64,000 bases of DNA from Moniliophthora roreri (Eukaryota; Basidiomycota; Agaricomycetes; Agaricales; Marasmiaceae), in the NCBI GenBank assembly GCA_001466705.2, contig LATX02000165.1, positions 124,001-188,000 of the forward strand, in the 5' to 3' direction. Both the position numbers and the translations under genes were made by a program. Within the stretch, counting starts at the first letter, position 1. The number at the start of each line of letters is the position of its first letter. The notes under the pieces are model-generated. The model was not told the origin of the DNA and did not search any database. It saw nothing but the letters and a program-made list of their open reading frames with translations. Below, piece by piece: positions 1 through 12,119 of the stretch.

Positions 1-3000
1 GGCATCTGGGGTGGTGCGAATCCTCCGGTCATTGAAGCTGTTTGCGAGCCGCCAAAGCTTCCCATAAAGTTGCCAGTACCCATCATCATTGGCGGCATCA
101 TGCCATACATGCTTCCCGTGTTTTGGTAAGGCATCATCGGCATTCCCATTGGCATGGCACCACCCCCACCACCATAATCCGAGCCTCCATGCATAGAACC
201 AGCGTAACCGCCTCCCATGAATGGACCACCACCATATTGCGACATTGGTTGCTGACCTCCATGATGCGACATGTTGCTCATCGAATGTTTACTGCTGAGT
301 TGTTGATTGAACTTGCTCATGACATTCGTATCGCGGTAATAGTCGCCAGCTTGAGAAGCGCTGTGGAAATCTTCACGGGACTGTGATGGCGGGCCACGAG
401 AACGAGCCTTGCTGTATCCAGTTTCGTCAGAGTGACGGGATCCGGTATCCCATGCCTCGGCTTCGTATTCTGAAAAAGAAAAAAGGACATCTACTTCAAC
501 AACCCCGCCCAGCATATCAATGATGGTAACCTACCGCTAAACTTTTTGAGTGGAATCATCGACTCATCAAACTTCTCATCCTCGTTCATGATGACCTTCT
601 TGTCCTTGCCCTCTCCAATCACCAGACGAGTGTTACCCCAACCGAATTCGTCCATGCACCAGAAAGAGTAGACTGGGAGGAAGAAACTGTAGACTGGGTA
701 CCTGTAAAAAGTAACCGGTTAGCACACATCCATGGTCTTGGGGCAACAACGTACGATGCAATGTAGACCACCATCCAACCGATAAGCATGAATTCACGTT
801 TGAGAATGAAGATGACTGCCTAAAAAGAGGTGATTATCAGTGTAACGAGAGAGAGAGAGAGCCAACAATATACACACCTGAAGACCATACACAGCTGCTA
901 TCATGATGATAGCAATCATTGGCAAAGGAGCCGACTTGGTCGCGACGACGACAATCAGGTAGACAAGCTACAAGGCAGCGGTGAGTCAGCGGCATGCAAA
1001 AAACAAACAACTCGAGCGCGCTACTCACATAGACAACAGTAGCCGGCAAGATCTAGAATGATAAAAACACATCGTCAGCCAGATGACTTCCCCGACTATG
1101 GAAACGCCACTTACAATCGTACTGAGCAAATCAATGAAAACGAATATCCTCATCGAGAAACAGCAGAATCCAAACAACTCGGGGAGCATCACCAACTCGC
1201 ACAAATTATGAACCGTCGAGTTGATCCACCGACGACGCTGCGAAAAGAGCACACGCCAGGACTCGGGTGCAACCGTACGAGCAACAGCATCCGGTGTAAA
1301 CTTGGTCTTGAACGTTGGGAAATGCTTCATGAGCAACGTTGTCAAGAAACGATCTTCACCGAGGGAGAACAGATTCTTCTTGTGTAACGTGTCGACATTG
1401 GGTTCGGCGTATTCGTCAATGATACGGTTCGAGATGATGATGGGTCGACCCTTGTCTGCTGTACGGATACGGTAGAGGGAGAAACAACCGGGAAGACAGG
1501 TGACGGAACCGAATAGACTTTCGAAAGCTTTGGAAAGGTGGTGCGAGATGTAGTATTCGTAGACCTGGATCATGGTCCACCACGAGCCTTCTTCATTGTC
1601 GAGCTTGGTTTCACCGCAGATACCGATGATGGCTGAATCATCAGCACAGCAAGCGACGAGTCTGTTCAAGGAATCAGGGGTAACGGACTAGAACACGTTG
1701 TTAGCCATGGGCACCCCTTGAACACGTATATACAAAGACAACCCACCGTATCAGCATCAACCGTGAAGATGTACTCGTAAAACGCCGGGTCAATACCAAT
1801 AACATTCCTCATCTGATGATACAACTCGAGCTCCAACGGCGACATGGGAGCATCAAAGTGAACCCGATTGAGGTAATGCATGAGAAGGATCTGACTATCA
1901 CGCTTTCCTCTGTTTCCAGGCTTGGAACGTTCAGTCGGTTTACCAACTTTGACAACGACCATGTACCTATACACAAACACCCTTCAAGTCAGCGGCAAGA
2001 TACACACATGCACAAAAAAGAAAACGATCACTCACGGAACGACATGCCCCTCAAACTCGTACAACCCCGAATACACCTTTCCATAATTAAGCGCCTTGGA
2101 ACCTTCCCCAATCGACTTGAACAATAACGGCTCTGGGTCCAATTTCGGATCCACACCCAAGATATCCGTGACAATCCTCGGTGTCGTCTTATCATTCCCG
2201 CTACCCGTAATGTTTCCATCACAAATGATGAAGATAAGTTTACGCTTATCGTCATAGTTGAGAGCGGCCAACGAGTCAATGGTACGACGGAGCGAGTCTT
2301 CGCCTTCGGTATAACAAGGGACTTGACAGATGACAAACTTGTCTTGAAGTTCGGGTGAACGACGGGGTGTGAGTTGAAGTGCCGCGAGGACTAGATAAGG
2401 GCGCATTGTCAGAACAACCCTCATCAAAGTAGAAAGTAGAATCCCAACTCACATTTAAGCAACATCGAAGTCATAATCAACCCCGCAGCCACCAAAAGCG
2501 TAATATTACTCGCCGTACATCTCGCCGAAGTCCTAAAGTCCGGTTTACCCGCATAAAACGCGTTCAACAAGCAATTGTAATTCGTATCTCTCGTGTTTTG
2601 ATCCAAGCCTGCAAGGACTTTACCCAAAGGCTCTGTAACATCTTGTCCAGATCGTTGCTTGAACACATCTTCGATATCGGAATTGATGAATTTGTAACTG
2701 GAATCGGTACTAAATTGGTCTTGAGTCCAAAAGTAGTCGGTGAGATCGATGAGGTTGCCTTGGTAGACGGCCCAGAACCTAATAAACCCCACCCCCCCTC
2801 GTCGTCAGCAAGGGTACGCAAAAAAGAACAGGCATAAAAGCTCACTTTTGCATCGACTGATCCATCGCATACCCCTCAATATGCTTCTTCCAATCATACA
2901 CCAACGGTCCCTTTTTGAACTCTTGAATCTTGGGGAAGAACCGATCTCTATACCAATTCTCATCTGCGAGTTTACTATTCGGATCTGGAGCCATGGCTCC

Positions 3001-6000
3001 AGACACATGTTTTGCCGTAGGCGCCACATCCGTAAAGTTTTTGAGGGTCAGAGTGAGTTGGTTGTTGTCAACGAGGCCTTGACAGGCTTTGTAAAGCGGG
3101 TAGGGGAAATAGGGTGTTAAATCTTGTCCAGCGACAGCTGAAAGCGTATCGGCACCGTTGGAAACGAGTCCAGGGATATCGCTATGTGGTCCTCGAACGA
3201 AATTCGACACGTCGTATACCGTTCCTTGAATGGACACGTAGAAATCATTCGAAGCGACATGTTGCGCCACCTCGTTGGGTAACCACGCTTTATCGAAATC
3301 TGGACAAAGCAGTTTGGGGAACCAGACGATATAAAAGACTACCACTGCGTTCATGAGGAAAATCAACCAACAAATGGTGACTTTTTCTCTCCACGCGAGA
3401 CGGATATCGGGTCGTTTCATCCTCCCGATGAAACTGAGGAGGAAGGAAGGTAACAACCATGTACACCCCCATACGATCCAAAGCCAAACTCGACGGATAC
3501 GCGTGGTGGGGACTTCTTCGACGGCATTGTTGGCGGTGACATTGTTGACAATCATACCACCGCCTTCTTTGTTAGCTCTGGGGTCGATACCGCGGTCTCC
3601 TCCTTCTCCTACACCGCCTTTTTTATCCCACTCTGAACCACCACCCCAAGCACCATTATCGTCTTGGTCGCTATACGGAGCAGGCGGTGCACCTATCCTA
3701 GGCGTCGACAAACCACCCATTCCATACCCTGACCCCGCAGCATCATTCGGATCACGATACTGCGTCCCATTCGTCCCTGTCCTATGAAGCAACAAATTAT
3801 CCTCACTCTCCATCGCAAGACCCCTACTAGCCCCGGTCGCCGCCTCATGCGTATTCGTATGCGTATACTCTGTCTGCTGCTCCTCATCCCTCACAACATC
3901 ACTCCCCTCATCCTCATCCTCACCACCCAACCCACCCATATCACCAAGTAACCTCTTACCCTCCTTCTCCGCCCTCCTAACTCCATCTTCAGCCATCTTC
4001 CACGCATCATACCCAACCCAGATATTCGTCAACCCCATCCAAAACTCTTTACCTTCCTTCCACCCATTCGCTCTCACGAATTGCGTTATCCGTTCTTGAT
4101 CTGAACCTTGCATCCTAGGAATGAAACGTTCACAAAACGTATGGATATCATACCCAGCTATATACTCGTTGGTTGATTTTCTCGAGGTCATATCGGGAAG
4201 AAGGAGCGCGCGAATTTGCGCTCGAACACGTCGTTTATCGAATGAATTTGGTGATCCAGAATCGTTGGGTCGGATACATGATATAGTCCAGAGACGCGTT
4301 TGATGCATGGTGGCTAAGAGCTCGGAGAGGGTATGCGAGATTTGGGTGGTGATGGGGTACGTCTTGGTTTTATCCAGTTCGGGTTTATCATCTGCTTCCA
4401 ACGAGACGCTTTCTCTCACTACAGCGCTTTGTTGGGATAGGGGCGTACAGGAACGCATAGGTCTCGACATGACTTGAGCTTGGACGACAATGTTGTCGTC
4501 CATCACATGTCGTTCGGCAGATACACCTGGACCCGAAAACAGTTTGGCTACAAACGCTTCTTGGGATCCTCGAAGGAGGGTAACGAACGCCGCATCAACG
4601 AGATCGGTATCCCGTTCGATGAACTCCTTGGTCGTATACACCGCCATACCAGCATAATGGTTGATCCCAAAGAGTCCTCGATCAGACGGTGCAGCGGGCG
4701 GAGAAGCGACAAAGGAAGCGTGTACACCAAATTTGGTGACCAGCTCCTGATGGAGATCCTCATTCCGATGTTCATTCCCTTTGCCTTGTTTGTAACCCCC
4801 ACTCGCTTTGGCTAGTGCACCCAATACACCACCGACCCTTCTTCCCATGGGTTTCTCTACGACTCCCGACCCGCGGAGGAGTTCGACACATGCAGAGTTG
4901 TCCATGGTGCTTATAGAGGAGAGTTGGATGCCGTCAGAGGTCAAGAGCGCGTTATAACCGACATTATCTTCAAAGGTATGTCGGCAGATGAACGAGTGGA
5001 GGAATTCATCTGCAAAATTGATGACGAATTCATCGAATGGGTTATTGCCGTACGCACTAGCCACCAAAGGCTGGTTTACGATGGAGGAAGTACCCTGTGG
5101 ACCTCTTGTTTGATAGCCAGGTTGGTCAAACAAGATGACTTGGGTATGAGGTGGCGGATCCTTGCTCGACGGAGCTAGTTTATGATTGGCGGTTTCGACG
5201 ACAAAGGCAAATAGGATGGCGTAAAGATCCCGAACGAATCCATCCCTCTGCTTCTCGGCTTGCTCCTTGCCAAGCAGGACCGTATACAACTCTTTTCGAA
5301 CATAACTCGTCCGATTTGTCAGACACTGGGCCAACTCTTCGCTAGGGACACCTAAAAGGCGCGAAACGTGGTCCAAAACGGCTGGATTGGCGATTTGAGC
5401 GGCGGTATCGTGCATGTCTCCGTCTAGGAATTGGATGTTGCCCAGTAAGAGAATGGAGATGAGGAGGGTGAAGATGCTTTGTGTAGTTTTGGGTTTAAAG
5501 CCCAATGTACGCATCGAGGCGCGTAAATCGCCCATGGCAATCGAGTCGTCGCTGAATGGACCGGCGGGGAGACGGTATGTCCCACTGGAAGCGAGGAGGG
5601 CATAGTCGGATGGATCTTCGATATTGAGAGCGTCCCGTTCGGCTGGCGAACAGCCTGCGATGAACTGGTAAAATACGTGGAAGGAACGCTCTTCGTGCGT
5701 AAGCCGGTTTAAGCGGGACTTATCCAACCCGTAAGCGAGGACTTTGGCTGATGCGATACGACCGCGGGGAGTAAAGTGAAGTTCCATGTAACGAGTGTGT
5801 CGGGAGGCATTTGGGTTCATGAGGGTTTTCGAGTTGCCAAAGGAGTCAAGGACGACTGAGAGAGCTTTAATCTGTTCTGCGATTTTGAGCTCTTGTTTGG
5901 AGTGGGAGGAGAGACGGAGGAGTTGGTGGGTGAGGAGACGGAGGTTGGATGATTTTCCAGAGCCTGTTATACCGCTGTAGAAAAGGCGAGTGAGTTGGAG

Positions 6001-6396
6001 GACGAGAATGAAAATATAGTTGAGGTGCTCTCACCTAGCAATGACCGCCTGGGATTCATTCCTTCTCCTCATTAAAAGATATACCCTAGCTGCTAAATCG
6101 TACAAATGCGGTTGAAGTGGTTTGGGGGAATCAACCATGGGTAGATTGGTGTCTCTATAACACCTCTCTTCATACTCCTTTGCGCTGGCATTGTTGATGT
6201 TGGCAAGTGTCTTGTAAGGGTTAACAGCGACCAAATGGGTAGCACCGATCCTAGTATAAGGTAAATCTGCTCTAAAGCGAGCTTGGAGGACAGCGAGGAT
6301 GGCGTCGTCGGTGGGATAAATGGTTGCTGCGCCAGAGGAAGAAACGAGGTCGACGAGATCGCCAGAGGCGATTGCCTGAGTGTTGTTGGAGGCCAT
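1..6396 (-). CDS. Chitin synthase with N-terminal myosin-like motor (class V/VII type), 3' end outside window
   Basis: Membrane glycosyltransferase that makes cell-wall chitin from UDP-GlcNAc. Eleven exons can be followed with GT..AG borders and kept frame: 6396-6035, 5975-2846, 2778-2453, 2390-2036, 1966-1747, 1687-1115, 1052-1029 (24 bases), 967-878, 819-755, 701-535 and 469 to beyond base 1. The N-terminal half is a myosin head with a P-loop (GITGSGKSS), a switch I-like NPNASR and a switch II-like FDQPGY. A cytochrome b5-like stretch follows ([15 protein letters not shown]). The catalytic part has [19 protein letters not shown], a GEDRFLTTL motif and the QRRRW signature. Membrane segments follow, then a Gly/Met-rich tail; a DEK_C domain would be expected past base 1. 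Start chosen at the first ATG of the myosin head. The motor P-loop departs from the GESGAGKT of true myosins, as is usual in this family. Confidence 0.95.
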
Positions 6397-7050
6397 GGCC
6401 TACGACGAGCAAAGAGGGCTTTGTCGTTGCGTAGGACGACGACCAAAGAGTTGGTAAGGTGGGAGGGTAAAAAAGGGAAGAAGGGAAGCAAATGAGAAAA
6501 GGGCCAACGACGGCAAGGGCCTGGGCAACAAACAGGGCAACTGTCGCCGGTGTGAGTATAGCCACGTGGCAAAAGTCACCGTCATCATTGCCCACGGCGA
6601 CAGCGACTATCCGTCCGGCATAATGTTACTGGTTGTTGGCCGTGGCTGTTGGCTGTTGGCTATTTGATCTATTTTCTCTACGACTATATTCTTAGGCATT
6701 CAGTGTAACTTACATAGGACCTGCATCTCGGTGTTGGGTTGCTATCCTGGATATGCTATATGGGGGTTTTATCTCCTTACTCGACTCTCTCAGGTCTTCC
6801 TACTTGCCAGGAGTATCCTCGCTCCATACCCTGACGTCAGGCAACAACACTCCCACATGCTGTCAAGGCTCCAAAAGTCGGTCCTCCCTGTACACAATTC
6901 GGTCCACAAACCAATTGCAAGTCGCTTCCCAAGCACAAAAGAAAAACAAATTCATTCTGTTCGGCCGCACCCCTCTCCCAATCCCGATGGCGGGCAAAAT
7001 ACACCGTCACCCTCGGCATCATTGATAGCTCCGTTTGAAGTACCAGGAAC
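6397..7050. other. Intergenic region upstream of the chitin synthase
   Basis: Holds the divergent upstream region of the chitin synthase. I see no convincing gene. Open frames here (for example minus strand 6093-6595) overlap the first chitin synthase exon in other frames and look like shadows. Confidence 0.5.
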
Positions 7051-7067
7051 AAGAAAAAAAAAAAGGT
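7051..7067 (-). terminator. RNA polymerase III terminator of the tRNA-Ser
   Basis: On the minus strand the tRNA 3' end is followed after three bases by a run of more than ten T (an A run at 7054-7064 on the plus strand), the classical pol III stop. Confidence 0.85.
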
Positions 7068-7162
7068 CGTCACCTGTGCGATTCGAACACACGCGCTCAA
7101 AGAGCAACCGCTAATGCTTGAGTAATAGCAGGCGATCCCGTTAACCACTCCGGCAAAGTGAC
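7068..7162 (-). tRNA. tRNA-Ser(GCU) with 13-base intron
   Basis: Reads serine at AGC/AGU codons. The cloverleaf closes completely: acceptor stem GTCACTT with AGGTGAC, D arm CCG..CGG around GAGTGGTTAA (A box), anticodon stem ATCGC with GCGGT, loop CTGCTA plus A giving anticodon GCT, a 13-base intron between positions 37 and 38, long variable arm GCTC-TTT-GAGC as expected for tRNA-Ser, and T arm GTGTG-TTCGAAT-CGCAC (B box). CCA is not encoded, as usual in eukaryotes. It lies beside the edge of the first CpG-poor block. Confidence 0.93.
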
Positions 7163-7740
7163 TTGTTTGGATTGTATTACATACATACTTATATTGCAAT
7201 AAGATTGCCCTAGCCAGTGGATATTTGTCCTTTATCCGAGCACTATATAGCCCTCAAACCGCAAGGATGCCCCTCGACACATCATGACAGCCATATCAAG
7301 GTCAGTGGTATTATACAGCTCATGGCCATACCATATGATTGTAAAAAGTACAGGTCATAACTGTACAGTTGACCACATATAGGGTCATCCAACCAAAGAA
7401 TTAATGAATTAGTACTGTCTAAAACTCACTCAGTCTTTTCCTGAGTGTCTGACAGCAATGGAAATATGGGTTATCAAAAGCTATGAGGTTTATTAATTCT
7501 CTGTAGGACACTAACCAGTTTTTGCTAATGACAGTTGTAAACCTGTCCAATAGGGTAGTCTGTATGGCTCATGACCAGCCTATAAACTGTACTGTACCTT
7601 TCTTGTTTTTGCTGGCTACAGTACAGTTTAGTATCCATATATACAACCCATATAGATATTTACAGCTACTGACAAGCAGCATTGGCACAGCATTCAGAAC
7701 ACTGAAAACAGCTAGATGCTTAATGTTCCCATTCTTCTCT

Positions 7741-8215
7741 AGAGAAGACATGGAGTAGAACACATTGTCAATGCAGTTGGAGTAGATAACCCAGCAGTTG
7801 TGGCCCCTGTGGGAGTGCTCAAGCAAGCATTTGAACTCTATTTCTCAGCTGATAAGTGGAGCTCTCCCAAAATCAACCTTAGATTTTTTGCTGGCTTGAA
7901 AGGAAACCTATCTGATGAGTGGCAGGTAATGGGGGTAGGAGAATGCTTCATCTACATCATGTCTGGCAATCCAGTGGTTGCAAAAAGTGCTTGGGAAAGC
8001 TTTTTCTTGAAGTCTACTGATAACTTTATCCCAGACTTAACCTCAGATCCTTTGTTAGCTTGGGGAATGATAATGGATAAGTGGGTGCTTAAAGGTGCAG
8101 AAACACTTCAAGGCTGTATTGGACACATTGTAGGCTGACTTGGGGTCCCTTGGGTAGGCAGTGAGTTTGCTTCAACAGGTATTATCACCAAGTTCTATTT
8201 CTATCCCATGGTCCA
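7741..8215 (+). pseudogene. Unrecognised coding relic ending in a prenyltransferase-like motif
   Basis: A plus-strand frame is open from about 7741 through 8138 (for example KQAFELYFSADKWSS, SGNPVVAKSAWESFF); I do not recognise that family. After a stop, the next stretch reads EFASTGIITKFYFYP, which matches 11 of 15 residues of EFTQTGVVTKFYFYP in the DMATS-type gene at 17783-19280. The preceding residues do not match that gene, so this could be a chimera, a captured exon or chance. The region has no CpG and is flanked by relics. Confidence 0.35.
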
Positions 8216-8389
8216 TGCCCAGGGAACTAGCTGTTCAGGAGAAATGGAGACATATAACACAGTAGATGTGTGAGTAGGAGAATAATCAAGTAGATTGTTC
8301 TAAGGAATAAGTGTAACATACAGTCAATCTTCTATACTACTTTCTACTGTGTAGAGAAAGACAACAAGTGAATCCTGAATAAGAATAGC

Positions 8390-8531
8390 ATCAGGATTTC
8401 CCCACAAACTCTGCCTGCCACTTTCCCAGTTTTTGTTTTTCATTCTAGAGCACCTTTCAGCTGTTTTTTGCTCTAAAAGTGCCCAAAAGGGGGGGAAAAA
8501 GCCAGAAAGGTGGCTGTGGGGAAGACCTAAT
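8390..8531. mobile_element. MITE, old CpG-decayed copy of the 21555-21683 element
   Basis: Starts ATCAGGATTTCCCCAC and ends GTGGGGAAGACCTAAT, a decayed inverted end. The interior matches the reverse complement of 21555-21683 (TGCCTGCCACTTTCCC, GGGGAAAAAGCC). Several CG sites of the younger copy are TG or CA here. Confidence 0.7.
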
Positions 8532-8728
8532 GCTACTCTAAGAACAAAGGAGTCCTGATACATGTGTACTATTCTATTATTTACAACAAGTACTATCTGC
8601 TACTAGATGAAAATGAGTATATTATAGTACTATTCTACTGCTTCTGCAGTAGTTAATATGGTACTGCCCTGGTTATTGTGTCCAGTAATAGGAAATGGTT
8701 TTCCATTCTGACTACACATATCTAGCAA

Positions 8729-9673
8729 CTATATTCCATCATTCTTGAGCCTCAAACCCCTAAAAAAGCAGTAACTGACAAATGAGTCAATCTGCAAAAT
8801 ACTCCCATTTTGGCTCCCATCTTCTACTTGTGCATTTCTAGCATCTTTACAACATTGCATAGCTTCAGGTGGAATCATAGCTAGTTTATCATCAGTAAGA
8901 GGCACCTGAAGAAGGGAGTAAACAGCATGAAAGACATTAATACACCATATACCACCCTTCTCTTTTCTGTGCTCAAGGATGGCAGACCATTCATAATTTG
9001 CTGAGACAATGAGATGCATTTCTGTCAATGTGCAAAGTCTTGAAGCAGGAGCTTTGAAGTAGGTGTAGGTACTTGAAGGTAGGAGGTATGCCTGATAGGA
9101 CTTGTTCCATAACTGTGTACCACTACTGCCTCTGCTGCCATTGTGTAGCTTAGGGTCAGGAGGGAAGGCAATATCAAAGACCTGACAGAGGTTGGCAGTG
9201 TCAAATGCTCATGCTTGTCTGCATAGAGGAATAGCATCTTGACAGCAGAGTAACCAGCTCAGTGAGACTACTTCTGGTTTGAGATAAGTTGTAATGAAGG
9301 GTTAGAACTCAAGCTCACTACAAACAAGCATGTGTACCATACATTGCTCAATCCAAGAGATACAGTTTAGAGGGTCTTGGGCTGAGTAGTTGTATCTTAG
9401 AGCTGGCCCTTGCACTGCTTGGCTGTCATTGCTGAGACTGACATAAGTTGTAAGAATTAATTGCATCAAATAACTAGGTTTATGGCTGACAGGTTTGAGA
9501 CAGACTGAAACAGTAAAGAACATCAAACTCACAGTGCCTGGGGCTTGTGCAGTGTCTGCAACTACCTGTGGTGATAATGTTGGTAGAGTGTTAAAATGTT
9601 GATTAGAGCTGTGCTCCATGCTGCTCAAATTTGGCCCTGGAGAAGGTAGTATATGTTTTGGTCTTGGTTCCAT
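8729..9673 (-). pseudogene. Unrecognised coding-like relic
   Basis: Three successive minus-strand frames (9673-9302, 9237-9025, 9028-8729) abut or overlap with frame changes and read like a single broken protein (SLSNDSQAVQGPALRYNY, then LPSSTYTYFKAP, then EMHLIVSANYEWSAILE). No family recognised. CpG is absent across it. It may be a transposon-borne or host gene decayed by mutation, or non-coding sequence that happens to lack stops. Confidence 0.25.
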
Positions 9674-9969
9674 CCTGAATGCCTGATCATTGGGTAGACT
9701 CAGTAGAGGCTATAGGAAAACCAGTAAACTGTATGCATTCAATTACAATGACCAGCAGCTGATTGCAAAACACACCTCTTCTATAGAGGAAGCCATACTG
9801 ATTCCATGTTCCACATCCTGTACTGGCTTCAACTCTGAAACTATTTGTCTGTCAAAGATAGTGTCATCTAACAGGTTGCAGGTTAGCACATCATTATGGG
9901 GGGTAGTAATATGAATGTGTACAATTTAATCCAGAATCCCATTTCCAGGCTGGCATCCTTTCTGCTTTG

Positions 9970-11280
9970 GATCTAGTCACTCTGCCCAGATTTGGCATAG
10001 TGGTAGGCATTCCAGTCATGCCATGCAACCAGAAATCCCAATGCAGATTCAACTTGTTGGCTACTTTGGTTAATGTTATCCTGCATTCTTGTAAATAGCT
10101 CATCCTCCCAATTTTCAGTGGCTGTGATTCTGGCAGTAGAATTAACCTCAACAAGACATTTGAGCACCTCCTCTGCACATGGTCATGATCTCAGGTCATT
10201 GTTCCAATAATTCATTATGAATAACCAAAGCCCATCATTCACATTGTAATAAGGCTTTGTTGGGTGCTTTCCTTGGTGGATTGCCAAGGTGACCACTGTG
10301 TCATTTCATAATTCATGGAAAAGTTGAAGGCCTGTGATTATCTGAGTAATTCAACATCAATATTTAGCTTGAGCTGGAACACAGAAAGGGTTTTAAATTG
10401 ACCTCATAACATGTACTTATATAGGTATAAATGTCACTCTCTGCAGAAGTTTTGCTTCCCATTAGCAGTTCAGGAGCACACTATCTGGCAGTGCCTTGCA
10501 TATGGGACACTGAAAAGGTGACTCTCAGTAGTTGAGAGTCTGATATGTGGGATAAACCAAAGTCAGCAATGCAGGCATGATGGAATGGTGTCATGAGGAT
10601 GTTGACCTGCTTATAATCAGTACACATTTTAATGCTTTTCCAATCAATGAACTTACACTCTCAAGATCACCATGAATAATTTTTGAAGCATGTAGGTAAG
10701 CTAGGCCACTGGCTATGTCATACATCTGCAACAATACCTCAGTATTGGGGGAATTACCAGACACACAAGATATAAAGCCTCACAAGTTGGAATCAATCAA
10801 CATTCTCTGAATGAGCACAAAGAAACTCCATAAGATTCCCATTTTCCATCCATAGGGATAACAAGCATAAATGTTCCTGGGTATCATCAAGATAATAGAG
10901 CCCAAGGCAAGGAAGAACATTCAGATGCTTGAGCTGTCTCCAAATGATAGCTTCATGAATGTAATCCTTTCATACATATTTGAGTGATGCACTCTGTGAT
11001 GAAGGATAGACACACCTAATTTAGCAATTGTTTTACATCAGACATAAGATACATCTTGCACACCTTCAAACACACAACCTGACCAGCCTCACCAAAGCTC
11101 CCCTTCCAAATATCCCTGAATCCACCACCAGCAATTGGATGTCTTCCTTCCATTTTTATGTTCTGCATGCTTAAGCAACTTGGATAAAGATTGGAGACTC
11201 TCAAAAGGCAAAGAATTGTGCTGCATATGGATGCATGCAGACATTGGGTGATGTTAGGAGCATCTATCAGCTTCAAACAC
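9970..11280 (-). pseudogene. Decayed TKL-like protein kinase
   Basis: All landmarks of a Ser/Thr-Tyr kinase domain occur in order on the minus strand: glycine loop GGGFRDIWKGSF (~11125), VVCLKV with the ATP lysine, hinge-like LSLWMENGNLMEFL (~10830), YDIASGLAYLH and catalytic loop IIHGDLES (~10670), DFGLS (~10555), an APE region reading GTAR-stop-CAPELL (~10480), SAESDIY (~10440) and the late-lobe NDLRS-stop-PCAEEVL (~10180). At least three in-frame stops sit where W or R would be expected (TGG to TAG, CGA to TGA). The GGGF..WKG / HGDL / DFGLS pattern is that of kinases expanded in Agaricomycetes. Introns are implied between blocks, but I could not fix them. The C-terminal tail runs to about 9970. 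Not functional as it stands. Confidence 0.8.
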
Positions 11281-11524
11281 AGTCAGAAATGTTCACAGTG
11301 AAGAATCTGCTAACTTACCAGCTGTAAGAGATCCAATAATGATTGTGCAAGTGGCCCTCTTTGCTCCAACAGCTCTTTCATATCAAAATATGACCTGAAG
11401 GTGCCTCAGCTCATTTTCATGGTTCATGGTGGTATAATGAGAGAGCTGAACAGCAATAATCAAGCAGTGCTCAGGCCTCATGTTCCTTCAATCCTGCCCA
11501 GGCACATCAGTAACAATATTGGAC

Positions 11525-11681
11525 AAAATTGGTCGCATGACACAGCCCTGCTTCTTGGGCATGCCTCTTAATCGCTCCAAAACGCAAATCTGTCAAGCCA
11601 GTCAGAATTTCACTGACAGGATCTGATGTATCTGATAGAATGGATCACCCTCAAAATCCATTCAGATACCAATGAATACTA
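11525..11681. other. Boundary of CpG-poor block, no gene seen
   Basis: CG dinucleotides reappear here. A minus-strand stretch LTGLTDLRFGAIKRHAQE is open, but I cannot assign it. Confidence 0.4.
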
Positions 11682-11972
11682 TTGACGAGTTGCTATTCTA
11701 TGACACTTGAAGGGAAATTGAATGGGGATAGAAGTGTTTTGGAGATTGTTAATATGTTGTGGGTGTTATGGGAATTGCTGTCCATAGCGGACCACAAGGT
11801 GATCAAGCTGAAGAGACTGGGAACAAATAGTATGCTCACTTACTTTGAGACGGGGTTGGACTCATTTCAAAGATCTATATTCCAGTATTTCAGTACTGCG
11901 AAGGTGATGCTCAGAGATACCCCTCATAAGTCTGCTCAACTACTCTTTCTTGTCAACAGTAGTACTCAATAA
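11682..11972 (+). pseudogene. Relic of DMATS-type prenyltransferase (C-terminal part)
   Basis: A 96-residue frame aligns with the C-terminal half of the intact gene at 17783-19280: LEGKLNGDRSVLEIV against LGGRLNGDNAVSETI, then LWVLWELLS against LRVLWKLIF, KLKRLGTNSMLTYFETGLD against QLKRPEQKGMLVYFEMGLD. The downstream KVYVPIYRYC part is degraded (FQYFSTAKV). The N-terminal half is missing. Orientation is opposite to the intact copy. Confidence 0.75.
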
Positions 11973-12119
11973 TCACCCTTGAAATCTGAGATGTGATTGC
12001 GTGGCTGAAAGTTTGACCCTCCCCTTCACAGTCTTTAAAAAGTCACCACTGATCCCCAACGAGATGTTAGTAGACATTATCAGACACTATCGGACACTAT
12101 TCGACAAATCCGTGGAAAT
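11973..12119. repeat. Short TCAGACACTATC-type repeats at the edge of the 0.9-kb element
   Basis: CAGACACTATCGGACACTATTCGACA and similar words repeat here, like the subterminal words inside the neighbouring element. Possibly the outer end of this copy. Confidence 0.5.

Larger units (their letters stand above)
7200..11520. repeat. CpG-depleted block 1 (decayed transposon and gene relics)
   Basis: Base composition changes abruptly after the tRNA. CG dinucleotides almost vanish while TG and CA are common, and open frames are short and broken. CG reappears near 11.5 kb. This is the signature of long-term mutation of methylated CpG in repeats. Recognisable contents are a kinase pseudogene, a MITE copy and unrecognised coding-like fragments. 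Confidence 0.8.

Noticed and set aside
837..1049. Minus-strand frame 837-1049 as a separate gene
   Set aside because: It runs through two introns of the chitin synthase. The exons 1029-1052 and 878-967 explain the readable part.
6093..6595. Overlapping minus-strand frames upstream of and over the first chitin synthase exon
   Set aside because: Leucine/proline-rich shadows of exon 1 in other frames, with no domain.
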